NCBI RefSeq assembly: GCF_032854445.1
Contig: NC_088306.1
Span: 14,689,386 to 14,753,385 of the forward strand
Length of the DNA stretch: 64,000 nucleotides
Direction: 5' to 3'
Source: Liolophura sinensis
Taxonomy: Eukaryota; Mollusca; Polyplacophora; Chitonida; Chitonidae
Shown here one piece after another: positions 47,601-53,000 of this stretch; the stretch's first letter is position 1; every line of letters begins with the position of its first letter. A program made the translations under genes and the position numbers. Under the pieces are notes generated by a model. That model made no database searches and was not told the DNA's origin. It saw only the letters and a list, made by a program, of their open reading frames with translations.

Positions 47601-47831
47601 AAAGCTGGCCACCAAAATATACATGTAAACTGTGCAATATACCTGAGTGTAGCCAGACAAACATCAATCAAGTACCGTTCATAAATTATAAATAAATTGT
47701 GCCTACCTGATGGATCCCCCTGATCCTGCTCTGGAAGCCCCAGACTCATGACCTACAGAGGTCTTCTCATTCTGTGTCCCTGGGTGACAGCCGCTGTGAG
47801 CAGGGGACACAACTCTTCTATCTGGTTCCAT
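8459..47831 (-). CDS. ERICH6: ERICH6/FAM194-like glutamate-rich protein, whole gene span (about 18 coding exons)
   Basis: Rebuilt by hand: 18 coding exons whose GT-AG splice sites and phases all agree, giving about 817 residues if two single-base shifts (near 13211-13224 and at 12334) are discounted. Vertebrate ERICH6 proteins are, as I recall, about 660-700 residues. Order: low-complexity N-terminus (1-235), acidic Glu-rich segment (about 236-287), a CxxC...CC zinc-ribbon-like motif (C356, C359, C382, C383), a Gln/Ser-rich linker (430-507), then the conserved FAM194 domain (about 561-752) with the landmarks DGSGNV, SGNVAIVV, VFGSNGHASCCYGNGKL and HVHAPPFQP, and a basic Ala/Lys tail. The molecular function of FAM194 proteins is not established as far as I know. 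The gene runs head to head with RBMX2. One intron (15218-29800) is 14.6 kb and full of minisatellites. The two shifts mean this copy could be decaying, or the assembly may carry indels. Confidence 0.85.
8684..8738 (-). mobile_element. SINE tail remnant
   Basis: A short diverged match to the SINE tail: TTTAATTGGTGTTTCAC followed by a degenerate GTAC block. It sits just upstream of exon 18 and about 50 bp from a full-length copy in the same orientation. Confidence 0.45.
8790..9075 (-). mobile_element. tRNA-derived SINE, full-length copy
   Basis: Complete from the ATTT-repeat tail to the GGCCTC head. The tRNA-like head shows an A box (GTGGCTCAGTTGG region) and a B box (GTTCAAGTCC on the minus strand). 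Flanking GTGTCCAG occurs at 8778-8785 and 9076-9083, an 8-bp target-site duplication. Within the head, GAGCCACT is locally triplicated at about 9043-9068. Confidence 0.92.
9098..9325. repeat. roughly 100-111 bp tandem repeat, about 2.2 copies
   Basis: Units begin AATGAGAATTATTA and contain GACACC...GCTGA-ATGA. They start near 9099, 9210 and (partial) 9308. The array sits between a SINE and exon 17 of the ERICH6-like gene. Confidence 0.75.
9332..9411 (-). CDS. ERICH6: ERICH6-like exon 17
   Basis: Acceptor CTTTCCAG and donor CA|GTAAGT. Encodes LVNPENFPAKEVDSDYLFI and continues to KKALT. Phase 0 in, phase 2 out, matching exons 16 and 18. Confidence 0.82.
10462..10560. repeat. ATTT microsatellite joined to an unclassified repeat end
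   Basis: An (ATTT)n run abuts GAGGATTGCCCACAGCCAG and a GGCCTCCAGGGG block. This is not the SINE of this window. It looks like the end of another interspersed element, but no coding part is visible. Confidence 0.35.
10771..10987 (-). mobile_element. tRNA-derived SINE with internal deletions
   Basis: Tail, body and head are present, but segments are lost around the central body and B-box region. ACCTGTACACACAT occurs at 10761-10774 and 10988-11001, a 14-bp target-site duplication overlapping the tail start. Lies in the intron between exons 16 and 17. Confidence 0.9.
12006..12098 (+). mobile_element. old, diverged SINE tail
   Basis: GGTTTCCTCCACCCATAA, then a degraded ATTCT-GAG-ATGG block, AACAATCCAATCAC and AAATAAAT match the order of the SINE 3' half, with many substitutions. 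It ends about 50 bp from exon 16. Confidence 0.4.
12148..12377 (-). CDS. ERICH6: ERICH6-like exon 16 (FAM194 domain), with an apparent single-base shift
   Basis: Acceptor CTGATTCAAG and donor AAAG|GTGAGT. Read from the incoming phase the exon gives LFMDEYMGIELGPD. The conserved remainder (GAKKRKWFWND, HVHAPPFQPVCFAL, ending RLPVGARLK) lies in the next frame. One extra base at about 12334 explains the change and restores phase 0 at the donor. HVHAPPFQP is a hallmark of FAM194 proteins. Confidence 0.8.
12730..12983 (-). mobile_element. tRNA-derived SINE, near full length
   Basis: ATTT tail, GATTGGTGTTTTACGCCGTA, full body and head up to GCGCGCTAACC; the last GGCCTC bases are missing. Sequence is close to the best copies in the window, so it is fairly young. 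Lies between exons 15 and 16. Confidence 0.9.
13120..13303 (-). CDS. ERICH6: ERICH6-like exon 15 (FAM194 domain), with an apparent single-base shift
   Basis: Acceptor GATCAG and donor CTAAG|GTAAGG. The first part reads YHSGNVAIVVSCPEPGQYTF, then MVLEDD. The second part, in another frame, reads GEIHKVSKCVGVFGSNGHAS and continues CCYGNGKL. Both parts match the FAM194 pattern in order. The switch falls at or beside a five-G/five-C run at 13213-13222; one base fewer would give EDDLGAPEPGEIHK. Confidence 0.82.
13903..13988 (-). CDS. ERICH6: ERICH6-like exon 14 (start of FAM194 domain)
   Basis: Acceptor CTCTGTTTCAG; donor TT|GTATCC is weaker than its neighbours but joins exon 15 to give GNVFYHSGNVAIVV. 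Encodes NRKRELIQKFYDDGTPYLTI, then FPDGSGNV, typical of FAM194 (DGTG-N-V-FYPSGN). Confidence 0.82.
15060..15217 (-). CDS. ERICH6: ERICH6-like exon 13
   Basis: Acceptor CACTTGCACAG, donor AACAAG|GTAAGA. Encodes VARQMKTINYQLSSQRCLEE, then a Trp/Pro-rich GWTVRPPSP and an acidic DEVEDIF segment. Phase 1 in, 0 out. Confidence 0.85.
17448..17626 (-). mobile_element. tRNA-derived SINE, head-truncated and diverged
   Basis: Tail TTTATTTATTGGGTTGGTG and body through GTACGGCCGGAGAGGAAGCC, stopping at AGCATG; the tRNA-like head is absent. It carries a small duplication in the GTACAAATACAAACGTAG area. Confidence 0.82.
19088..19211. repeat. 124-bp MITE-like element with inverted ends
   Basis: GCCGGTTTCATGAAGC at 19088-19103 is the exact reverse complement of 19196-19211. 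Inner sequence continues partly symmetric (CACTTAACTAAG versus CTTAGCTAAG). No clear target-site duplication and no coding potential. A single related arm may lie near 32980 (GCTTCATAAAACGGGCC). Confidence 0.6.
20764..20780. repeat. poly-C run
   Basis: About 17 consecutive C. Runs of this kind (also at 6224 and a poly-G at 15556) are prone to assembly errors. Confidence 0.8.
20888..21125 (-). mobile_element. tRNA-derived SINE, near full length with head deletion
   Basis: ATTT tail, GTACTCAAGAATATTTCACT body, and head ending GCGCGCTAACC-AACTGAGCCACG-AAGGCCCC. About 45 bases between the B-box region and the GCTGCGC stretch are deleted. Confidence 0.9.
21965..22230. repeat. 130-bp tandem duplication
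   Basis: GTGGAATGAACAGAAAAC starts at 21965 and again at 22095. Both units continue with AACAAATTCA-AATGAT-TACAG, CAGCTT-TGTGCAT and GGTTAAATACA-G-CACCGC, with scattered differences. Confidence 0.8.
22389..22480. repeat. 32-bp tandem repeat, about 3 copies
   Basis: GGTTGTATGTGTATC recurs at 22389, 22421 and 22452, each followed by TATGCAA. Confidence 0.8.
23640..25035. repeat. 32-bp minisatellite, over 40 copies, with 449-bp higher-order unit
   Basis: The unit contains ACAGACATTTA-AGGACCTG followed by CCTGATGATAGC. Variants alternate between TTTACAGGACC, TTTACATGACC and TTTAGAAGATC. A block of 14 units starting near 23733 recurs 449 bp later (for example the rare GATAATGTCA variant at 23791 and 24240). 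Lies in intron 12 of the ERICH6-like gene. Confidence 0.93.
25700..26275. repeat. 18-bp minisatellite, about 30 copies
   Basis: Unit of the form CACGATGATACATCACAG. Because 18 is a multiple of three, several frames on both strands stay open, giving repeats such as TMIHHS or QHDDTP. A larger sub-block (GCAGCCGGATGATACCTCAC) occurs near 25852 and 26068, so it also has higher-order duplication. Confidence 0.92.
26950..27790. repeat. degenerate 20-24 bp minisatellite
   Basis: Unit near CACTTATACAGACATGACTC with variants GACAGGACTCTCAC and GACATGACCATCAC. Unit length and sequence vary more than in the two arrays upstream, so it looks older. Confidence 0.88.
28500..28570 (-). mobile_element. tail of a second short element with CTCA-type end
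   Basis: On the minus strand: GTACGATGTTAAACCCCAGG followed by CACTCACTCCCTCACTC. The same junction occurs on the plus strand near 39990. This GTACGACGTTAAACCCCA end with a CTCA tail differs from the main SINE's AAATAAAT tail. Confidence 0.5.
29801..29890 (-). CDS. ERICH6: ERICH6-like exon 12
   Basis: Acceptor CTTGTAG and donor CCTG|GTAGGT. Encodes a His/Ser/Tyr-rich linker (LHHQYGKQSKHSSLDHNERS). Phase 1 in and out. Low-complexity content gives no domain clue. Confidence 0.72.
30421..30545 (+). repeat. unclassified dispersed repeat, copy 1
   Basis: GGAGGCAAACAAATGTCATG, then GTGGTGCTAAAATTTACA, CCCAGTAGGATATCATCC and TACCTTCCAAAC. The same ordered blocks recur near 37200, 42000, 47360 and 48300. 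Confidence 0.65.
30676..30741 (-). CDS. ERICH6: ERICH6-like exon 11
   Basis: Acceptor TTGTCTCAG, donor AATG|GTATGT. Encodes TGSRQSRKASERNTPPFGRE, basic and Ser-rich. Phase 1 in and out. Confidence 0.75.
32352..32428 (-). CDS. ERICH6: ERICH6-like exon 10
   Basis: Acceptor TTCCCATAG, donor CACA|GTGAGT. Encodes MRERQLLRQQQQSVQSSSQQ, a Gln/Ser-rich stretch continuing the basic KKERKKAQQKAQLR end of exon 9. Confidence 0.82.
33105..33454 (-). CDS. ERICH6: ERICH6-like exon 9, zinc-ribbon-like CxxC...CC motif
   Basis: The largest exon: acceptor CTCATCTAG, donor GCTGAG|GTAAGA. It encodes GVCEFCGGEIRPFPTAEQ and, after a short Gln run, EKLYCCEAYRNFIESVL, so four Cys are arranged CxxC-x22-CC and could bind metal (inference). 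A basic KKERKKAQQKAQ helix closes the exon. Phase 0 in, 2 out. Confidence 0.88.
33560..33816 (-). mobile_element. tRNA-derived SINE, diverged full-length copy
   Basis: Tail, body and tRNA-like head are all recognisable but with many substitutions (GATTGGTATTTTACGCAGTA; CCACACTGGTATGCTAACCA), so it is older than the copies at 12730 or 8790. Sits about 100 bp upstream of exon 9. Confidence 0.85.
34267..34500 (+). mobile_element. tRNA-derived SINE with head deletion
   Basis: Head GGGCGCTTCGTGGCTCAGTT shows the A box, followed directly by AATTCAAGTCCAGCTCATG (B box); about 45 bases between are missing. Ends with a clean AAATAAATAAAT tail. Confidence 0.9.
35155..35480. repeat. about 80-bp tandem repeat, 4 copies
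   Basis: CACAGGTGAGGTAAG recurs with spacing of about 80 bp near 35185, 35267, 35345 and 35422, each followed by TTTGTAATCAACAGGTGACAG-like sequence. It ends just before exon 8; the repeat carries GGTGAGGTAAG, which resembles splice donors on the plus strand, opposite to the gene. Confidence 0.8.
35506..35583 (-). CDS. ERICH6: ERICH6-like exon 8
   Basis: Acceptor TGCTATTAG, donor TTACAG|GTAACA. Encodes SSDDEAEKPKPNDKLLPSVG, then PPQILQ: acidic, then Lys/Pro-rich. Phase 0 in and out. Confidence 0.8.
35870..36225. repeat. 41/43-bp alternating minisatellite (84-bp dimer unit)
   Basis: CTAGTGGTGGACAAT recurs with spacings 41, 43, 41, 43. The two forms alternate: AATATGTGTGACATAAG and AATGTGTGTGACACACAAG. 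About eight units. Confidence 0.88.
36505..36659 (-). CDS. ERICH6: ERICH6-like exon 7, acidic Glu-rich segment
   Basis: Acceptor TTGTGCAG, donor GATG|GTAAGT. Encodes VKQESAESIVQSTSEAELEE, then EEKKDEEGPLPYPYSNDE and LLDLSSDSEM. This Glu cluster is the property behind the family name. Phase 1 in, 0 out. Confidence 0.88.
37190..37345 (+). repeat. unclassified dispersed repeat, copy 2
   Basis: Shows GAGATATCACCCTCCCTTCC, AAACCTCAAAACAC, AAACCTCTCAGAAT and GGCGAAATTTTAGGTCA, in the same order as the copies at 42000 and 48300. Confidence 0.6.
37448..37723 (+). mobile_element. tRNA-derived SINE, full-length copy
   Basis: Head GGGCGCCTCCGTTGCTCAGT (A box), GAGTTCAAGTCCAGCTC (B box), body CCACCATAATGCTG and tail CACCAATCAAATAAATAAAT. 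All parts present with modest divergence. Confidence 0.92.
38465..38515 (-). CDS. ERICH6: ERICH6-like exon 6
   Basis: A 51-bp exon with acceptor ATTATTTCAG and donor ATAG|GTAACC. Encodes FSPASTNSDQTDGKQSI. Supported by matching phase on both sides; low complexity makes it less certain. Confidence 0.65.
   Translation of the reverse strand, partial: SAQLQQTLIRLMGSSQ
39105..39217 (-). CDS. ERICH6: ERICH6-like exon 5
   Basis: Acceptor TTTTCCACAG, donor AGAT|GTAAGT. Encodes KTPERREVILQSFETQTDWD, then WLEDAILDESVKILEP, a probable helix. Phase 2 in, 1 out. Confidence 0.83.
39975..40060 (+). mobile_element. tail of the CTCA-ended short element
   Basis: GTAGTACGACGTTAAACCCC followed by AAGCACTCACTCACC, the same junction seen inverted at 28500-28570. 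A GGGCTGCTACAGCCCTGAATAAATAAAT-like end follows (here GGCTGCTACAGCCC), perhaps another element. Confidence 0.45.
40137..40323 (-). CDS. ERICH6: ERICH6-like exon 4
   Basis: Acceptor ATGTTTTCAG, donor GAGAG|GTAATC. Encodes ASSPVIDLPPGNGESVPRIA, a Ser/Thr-rich stretch, and KRVVSFVAQER. Phase 1 in, 2 out. Confidence 0.83.
40425..40545 (+). mobile_element. possible tRNA-derived fragment of another SINE family
   Basis: TGGCTCAGTGTAACT resembles an A box and GGTTCAAACCC, 37 bases on, a B box. The 3' part does not match the main SINE of the window. Confidence 0.35.
40573..40676 (-). mobile_element. tRNA-derived SINE, short truncated copy
   Basis: ATTT tail and CATTGGTGTTTTATGCTGTA, body to GGGGGAAACCCACGACC, with an internal deletion; no tRNA-like head. 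Confidence 0.82.
41030..41695. repeat. 42-bp minisatellite, about 16 copies
   Basis: Unit AGGTCATTTCAGCTCCATAA, then GATATTTCGGCTCTATAACACA; GGTCATTTCAG starts 42 bp apart (41249, 41291, and so on). The period is a multiple of three, so long open frames on both strands are artefacts. Lies in the intron between exons 3 and 4. Confidence 0.93.
41853..41906 (-). CDS. ERICH6: ERICH6-like exon 3
   Basis: A 54-bp exon; acceptor TATTTTCAG, donor TTGG|GTAATT. Encodes SKVKCVQLDMPPKCPLL. Phase 1 on both sides, so either exon 2 or the candidate alternative exon at 43831 can join it in frame. Confidence 0.7.
41995..42165 (+). repeat. unclassified dispersed repeat, copy 3
   Basis: TTTTTGGTGTTGAAACTTTC, TTTTCCCAGCAGGACTTCAT, TACCATCCAAACAG, CTCAAAACAC, AAGATCAACAGAAT and GGGCAAGATTTTAGG. 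Same block order as the other copies. Confidence 0.65.
42190..42397. repeat. 104-bp tandem duplication
   Basis: AGCTAT-ACAAAAAAATATTT starts at 42190 and 42294. The two units are almost identical through GAAGAGCTACATATACAC and AACATGACCA, so the duplication is recent. Confidence 0.9.
43831..43879 (-). CDS. candidate alternative first coding exon of the ERICH6-like gene
   Basis: ATG at 43879 opens MSRDVENLRAKFVVRL and ends CTGG|GTGAGT, a strong donor in phase 1, so splicing to exon 3 stays in frame (RLASKVKC). No acceptor lies close upstream, as expected for a first exon. Not required for the main model, where exon 2 joins exon 3 directly. It could be chance. Confidence 0.3.
44160..44480. repeat. 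minisatellite rich in TGACGTCA and TGATGTCA
   Basis: Units of about 30 bp such as CACAATGACGTCACAGACAG and TGATGTCATAATACACTATA. Perfect CRE palindromes lie at 44194-44201, 44296-44303 and 44326-44333. Confidence 0.85.
44194..45013. promoter_or_regulatory. cluster of five perfect CRE palindromes (TGACGTCA)
   Basis: TGACGTCA at 44194, 44296, 44326, 44570 and 45006. Three lie in a tandem array and two in flanking sequence. CREB/CREM/ATF proteins bind this palindrome. Function here is inference; position is 0.3-1.1 kb upstream (minus strand) of the candidate alternative first exon. Confidence 0.4.
44695..44830. repeat. 51-bp tandem repeat, nearly 3 copies
   Basis: GGAAACTCT-GGATGAGCTA recurs at 44701, 44752 and 44803 with AATGAGATCACAATGG between. 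Copies are nearly identical. Confidence 0.9.
45450..45550 (+). mobile_element. tRNA-derived SINE, tail half only
   Basis: Starts GGTTTCCCCTCCCACCATAA and runs to CACCAACCAAATAAATAAA; the head is lacking. Confidence 0.85.
45660..45843 (-). mobile_element. tRNA-derived SINE, head-truncated and old
   Basis: TTTATTTGATTGATGTTTTA with body up to GGGGAAGCCAGCATCAATTC. Many substitutions relative to better copies. Confidence 0.8.
45915..46316. repeat. 77-bp minisatellite overlapping the exon 2 splice donor
   Basis: ACTCACAATAAT (or ATTCACAATAAT) starts at 45992, 46069, 46146, 46223 and 46300, exactly 77 bp apart, with a diverged unit near 45918. The unit continues GAGTACATTTTTTCATA and ACCAAACTTTAGGTGAAAT. 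The last copy contains the exon 2 donor. Confidence 0.92.
46306..46481 (-). CDS. ERICH6: ERICH6-like exon 2
   Basis: Acceptor TATACACAG and donor TATT|GTGAGT. Encodes SYHSNLSGIALRTGRSKNMP, then EEERASTPTAV, PPIGRVSPDDIHQL and GEEQYY. Phase 2 in, 1 out. The donor lies inside the 77-bp minisatellite. Confidence 0.8.
46635..46739 (+). mobile_element. tRNA-derived SINE, tail part
   Basis: GTGGGTTTCCCTGGATTCTG, CCTCCCACCATAATGACGG, GAAATATTCTTGAGTATGAC and CATCAATCAAATGAATAAAT; diverged. Confidence 0.82.
47159..47260 (-). mobile_element. tRNA-derived SINE, head-only fragment
   Basis: Runs from GCATGAGCTGGACTTGAACT to AACTGAGCCACGGAGGCCCC, so it holds the complete tRNA-like head with A and B boxes, but no body or tail. 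A head-only copy is unusual among these elements, which normally lose the head. Confidence 0.85.
47358..47455 (+). repeat. unclassified dispersed repeat, copy 4
   Basis: TTAGATATCATCCTACCTTC, CCTCAAAACACC, AAGATCAACAGAAATTTTAG and GGCAAGATGTCACC match copy 3 block by block. Confidence 0.6.
47482..47675 (+). mobile_element. tRNA-derived SINE, old copy without A box
   Basis: GGTCGCTGTAAGTTCAAGCC (B box), CAGCAACCTGCAGATGGTTG and CAGTTTCCTCCCAAAGCTGG, ending in a degraded CAAACATCAATCAAGTACC tail. Confidence 0.8.
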
Positions 47832-47847
47832 CCTGGGGTATTATCAC
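47707..47847 (-). CDS. ERICH6: ERICH6-like exon 1 (first coding exon; ATG at 47831)
   Basis: Acceptor AATATTTGCAG at 47848 followed by a 16-bp 5' UTR and ATG at 47831-47829. Encodes MEPDRRVVSPAHSGCHPGTQ, then NEKTSVGHESGASRAGSGGS. Donor TCAG|GTAGGC, phase 2. The acceptor implies an upstream non-coding exon, probably in the 48-49.5 kb region. Confidence 0.78.
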
Positions 47848-48297
47848 CTGCAAATATTAACCAAATGAAATGCAATGACTTTTACTACACTGGGATTAAC
47901 TACAAATAATTACTTGAAAACATTTCCTTCTAATGGTTTTTATGTACAAACAATTTGGCCATTCTGTAGATTAAATATAAATCAGTATTATTTTCCATCT
48001 GTAATTTTTTCCCTCTTGCCATTTAACAAATCTTTTTAACTGACATGGCCTGCTAAATCTTAGGTAAGGCAGATCCTATTTCCTATTCCTGCATTCACGG
48101 TATATCATACTATGAAATGTTCATACATCTCATGCTTTTAGTGCGGGTTCAAACAGTCTAATGTTCTAAATATTTCAGTTGTGATAACGGTAAAAATATA
48201 ACAAAGGTACTGTAAAATACTATCACACTGTCTGTATTCATGGACTTTTTAGTGTTAACAGTACATGACCTAAAGTTTTACTCCAAAAATTTCATTT

Positions 48298-48440
48298 TTA
48301 GAGGCAAATAAATGTCATGAAATACTACTTTTGGTGCTGAAATTGACACTTTTCCAGTAGGATATTATCCTACCTTCCAAGCGAACCTGAAACACCTTTC
48401 AGTAGATCTCTCAGCTTAGTCATGAGTGAAATCTATGATA
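48298..48440 (+). repeat. unclassified dispersed repeat, copy 5
   Basis: GAGGCAAATAAATGTCATGA, TTTTGGTGCTGAAATTGACA, TTTTCCAGTAGGATATTATC, CTACCTTCCAAGCG and CTTAGTCATGAGTGAAAT. Confidence 0.65.
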
Positions 48441-49410
48441 ACGACATCAAATTGAACCAGCTTTTTTTTTCATTTGTCCACTGCAACAAGTGGTTTATGC
48501 TTTGTATTCCAATTTTCCCTCCACACATAAAACTGATAGCTGTTTTCTAAAAGAAATAACATCAAATGGGTCCTTTCGGACAACGTTCGATAACAATCAA
48601 TCTTTGAAAATCCTTTAATTAATAAAATAATAATGCTAAATAATTCCCATCAAGAATGAACATGTTTGCATTTTTATATCTGGACGGCGCTCACAGTCAT
48701 CGCTTACAGCCATACAACCCTTCAGGATACTAAATAAAATGTTTGAAAACAGCTGATTGCTTTATGACCTCATAGGTTCAGAACCAGGTTTTGCAGAAGT
48801 TAACAATTTATATAAGCTTTGCACACTGTTTTTTTGTCGCATATAATATGATTTTTGGATATTATCAGCCGTACTTATTTAAAATATCGTCCATTGTTAT
48901 TTACTTATTTCCCTACACCTTCCCATGTTATTTTTCACCTCATCGTCTGCTTGCTCTGGCTCGTACGAGTGAAGCGCCCGAATGTTCGCGGTATAAAAAA
49001 AGCGAACAGTCATACATGGCTAAGCCTGGCCTCCCCAAATATTACCCTGTTAAAAATGACATTCTGTTTTCAACAGCAAGTTTTCTCCGATAACGTTACA
49101 ATTTTCCAATGGTCAGTAGGTTTAGCATACCACTGAATTTTGGACAAACTGAATTTTACAAACGACATCATTTTAGGTCGTTGTTGTTGCAATGATACAC
49201 AATATAGAGGACAGATATCATCGTAAATGGTAAGCTAAGGTGAGGCAATTGGAGTCACACATTTTTATGATGAAACCTTTGAATAAATTTGACACTTCTC
49301 TAATATAAATGGAGTGCATTTTGTTATTCCATATCACAAGTATTGCAAAGTTTTCTTTACCTTTTACTCCCCTAGTTCATGTTTAAATTTTGTTCTCCTT
49401 CATACGCGCA

Positions 49411-49490
49411 CCTGTCAATCCGCCATTAGGATTTGTTTATCGTGGTGATGGAGACTGCCACGTGACTGAACATGCGTTTTCCCATTGGTT
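49411..49490. promoter_or_regulatory. possible bidirectional promoter elements between the ERICH6-like gene and RBMX2
   Basis: Within 70 bp: CCGCCATT (YY1-like) at 49420-49427, CACGTGAC (E-box/USF-like) at 49459-49466 and an inverted CCAAT box (ATTGG) at 49484-49488. The segment lies in the gap between the two divergent genes. Transcription starts are not visible from sequence alone. Confidence 0.35.
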
Positions 49491-50003
49491 TAGATATTGC
49501 CGCAAAACGACCAAGATTTAATGACATTGTTATTCGCTAACATAACGTCTTTTCTTTCATGATATCGAGACTGCACACTCACTTTATCTAATGTAAAATG
49601 TTTATCTCCTTAAAGTTAACCAGTGAAACTGAAAAAGCTTAAGTATCAAAATTATATCTTTGCGACATTAAAAAGTAAGACTTAGGCCAATGCTAAAACT
49701 AAACAGCTAATAATTTTTTATATTGAAACGTAACCAAATAAATTCACACCTGTTTCTGACAATATTGTTTACATCTAAACCCATCAGAAGAAAATATTGT
49801 TCTAGATTTAAGTAAAATAGTATTTCAAGTGTTAAACTTCTTTTAAATACAGTCCGTGTTCCGTTTAAGTCAACGTGTGTGTTCCTTAGTATACTTTCAT
49901 TTTCAGAACCGATTTACGGCTGCAGTCGGAAAGCTTCATGTGATTGTGAATGTTTTGTTTTTTTTAGGTGTATCTGTTGGCATTTTTCACCCAAAAGGCA
50001 AAA

Positions 50004-50017
50004 ATGAATCCCTTGAC
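50004..50017 (+). CDS. RBMX2: RBMX2 exon 1
   Basis: 14 bp: ATGAATCCCTTGAC then GTAAGT. Encodes MNPL and two bases of Thr5. A TTTTTTTTAG at 49960-49967 upstream looks like an acceptor, so a 5' UTR intron is possible. Confidence 0.85.
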
Positions 50018-53000
50018 GTAAGTTTCTAATCGTAACACTGGACTATTTAGAAATTGTATTGTTATGCAGCTAGATAAAGGTACATTTTGCTATCAAAAGA
50101 GTAGTGTATGTGGTTGTTGTTCTTTGCCCGTGTCACTCAGTGCTTGTAGGCCTACATTTTATATCGAAACCGAGCTCCACACCTCGGAGCACATAGCACG
50201 GCAATTCTGAAAGATAAAATATTTCCGCACATTTTGCCACAATCGCTACATGCCTTTACATCACCATTCGCCTGTAAATCTCAACCGAAGTCGAAAATAG
50301 GCTCTCATTCAGCAGGTTGGCGCATGCTGCTATGTTTCTGAAATCAGCGAGGTGCGCATGCAGAGCAGCAATTGACTTTTCCATGAAATTTAGAATGGAA
50401 AGATTGCCGAAGATAAGCACAAAATGTGGGGTTCGTCATTCTGCTCCATAGCCTTCAGTCAGTTGCAAATTCACCCTCTACGGTAACATGGCTTTCTGTC
50501 TGTCAAAACTGATCTACGCCTAACCCCATATTAAAAGGTCACAGGAGTCATACTTGGCAGAGTTCGAAGTTACCACTTACTTGTCGGACATGTCCAGCAA
50601 AAAAATGGTCTTGTCCGTCAAAACTTACGTGCAGCACATACAAGTGTCCGGTTGAATATTTGTTTATGAAAATTTGCACATACATGAAATTTTGCTACTT
50701 TCATTAGTTTCCCAAACTGGCGTTTGACATCGTGACATGAAGTTCACGGGGACAGGAGTGTGACTCTAGGAATATGGTAGGCGTTGGCAGCGAAGCCAAC
50801 AATTGATAACTAAATAAGGACCAGCCTACTTAAATTCGAGTTTACCACGCAATCGTTTAATGAACCTACCCAAGCGTTGAAGCTAATCCAGCATTTCAAG
50901 GAAGATTGGAAGCAATCTACTACACCACATGTGAAAATTACGATGACCGCAAATACCCCCCCCCCCTCCCCATCGGTCAGCTATTAAAACAGTTACATGT
51001 CAAAACTAAGTACACAGTGCATTTAATCAGGTATCGGCCAACAGTTCAGTGCGAAGAAATTTTGTCCTGTGAGTTGCAAAAATGTCCGGTAACTTTTAGG
51101 GATCAACAGGACAACTTTCCTGCTGGCTTTACTTATAATTTCTATCCCTGCTTGGTTAGACGAAACCAAGTGAGCAGTAGATGAATCTGCCTTTCTCAGA
51201 TTTTTCTTCATAAGGCTAAAACTCACCTGATTGACACAAATGTTGACGCATCTCTTCAGCCTTGAAAGAGATCAGTAACCAGGATACTTGAAATATGTAA
51301 CTCTTATGTCCAAGAGAGTTACAGTAAGAAGCAGTTTCCGTTTTGTTGTAGTAGCAGAAGAAGCATACTTTTCATGTGTTTTCTTCTAATAAAGGCAACG
51401 TCTGCATCCGCCCGTTTTCCTCCCATCATAATGCTTATACTCCGTTGTGTAAATGAGATATTCTTGAGTACAGCGTAAAACACCAATCAAATAAATAAAT
51501 AAACGACAGTCACTGGTATATTCCGTTCCAAAACTTGGCACAAATAGAAATCCCACTGATAAGCCTGCATTTTCATGTTACCTAATTTATTCAAAAATTT
51601 TCACACTCATTTTTTATCCTGGACTCTGCACAGTTACTGTGAAAGAGTTCATTTAGACAAGGTACCAGACTGGAATACATGCATGGAGAAGGAGAAAGAT
51701 ATCCTATGACACCTTCAATCATGTTTCACCTTGTCACTCTCATGGCTGCACCACTCGAATAAGAAATACAGGTTTCCAGCTTCAGCTGAGATAGTCTGAA
51801 GTTTGCGATCTGGTAGAGGTGAGGTGATTTCCTCAGACAGTGACCCAACATCATGCTTCCTGTTTCTCTATCATGGCCTATCTCGTGGTCTCATAAGAAT
51901 TCTAGATTCATAGAGTTGCCAAGAAAAAAAATGACTGTGGCCCTTTTGGTTTGTTGCCATCTTTGTTTGAAATAACAGAGATTGTATTATTTGTTAGCTT
52001 TTCATATAAGTGGGTTTCCTCTTCGTAGGTACATGCTATTGATCTTATACGAAAAATATTGATATACCACATATGATTATGAATTATTTGTTTTCTTCGC
52101 AATCTTTTCAAACTTTGGGTAATGGGTATATTGTCAATAGGTTATGAAGATGATACCAAGTATTTTTGATTTGTAAGCCACCGTGCTATTGTCTTAACTC
52201 CCGGGATATGTACGAGAACTTTCTGACCCATGAGGAAGCAGCCTACATGTAAACCCTGTAGATAAAATACATATCGACAGGTTCACCTACTAAACACCAC
52301 ATGTTCTGCCTATTACCCAATACACCCACCCACCGGACCCACCCACCAGCTTGAAGTACATGTATGCCTCACTGTTTAAGCATGTTTACAAATTTTTTAT
52401 TTTGTTTTTTTTGCAGCAATGTGAAAAATATACAGAAATTAAATCAGCTGGAATTGCAGCTTGGAGGGAAGTCAAAAACATCCTGGCACAACCAGTATAA
52501 GGACAGTGCTTGGGTTTTTATTGGTGGATTACCTTACGACTTGACAGAAGGAGATATTCTGGCCGTGTTTTCACAGTAAGTCTAATATGCAGTTTTCGAG
52601 TTAGGTCATTACGACAACAGAGTGACGTCCCATTGCAAAATCACGTTGCCACTTTACGGCACGGTAGGGCTAACTGTCTATCTTATAACATGGCAGTGGT
52701 CGTGTTTAGATCAAAGTACCGGGATAATATCATTATTTTTGCAATATTGGGAACCCAAATCCATCCAAGAACATGATTCACAAGATCAGTCTAATTCTTT
52801 TTAATTAGTACTCTATATTCTATATACCACCCCATGTTAAAATTACCAGACTGGCCCTACCGTGCCATAAAGCGACAACGTTATCTCACAAAGGGACTTT
52901 GTAATGTCATATCTCGAACCCTGCGTTTTCTGATCTTCATAGGTTGTCAGCATTTGTGTGTTGTGACATTGTATGCTTCTTCTTGTTTAGATTTAGGAGA

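Noticed and set aside
50906-51184. 92-codon plus-strand frame in RBMX2 intron 1
   Set aside because: Crosses a poly-C run, has no recognisable motif and no splice context.
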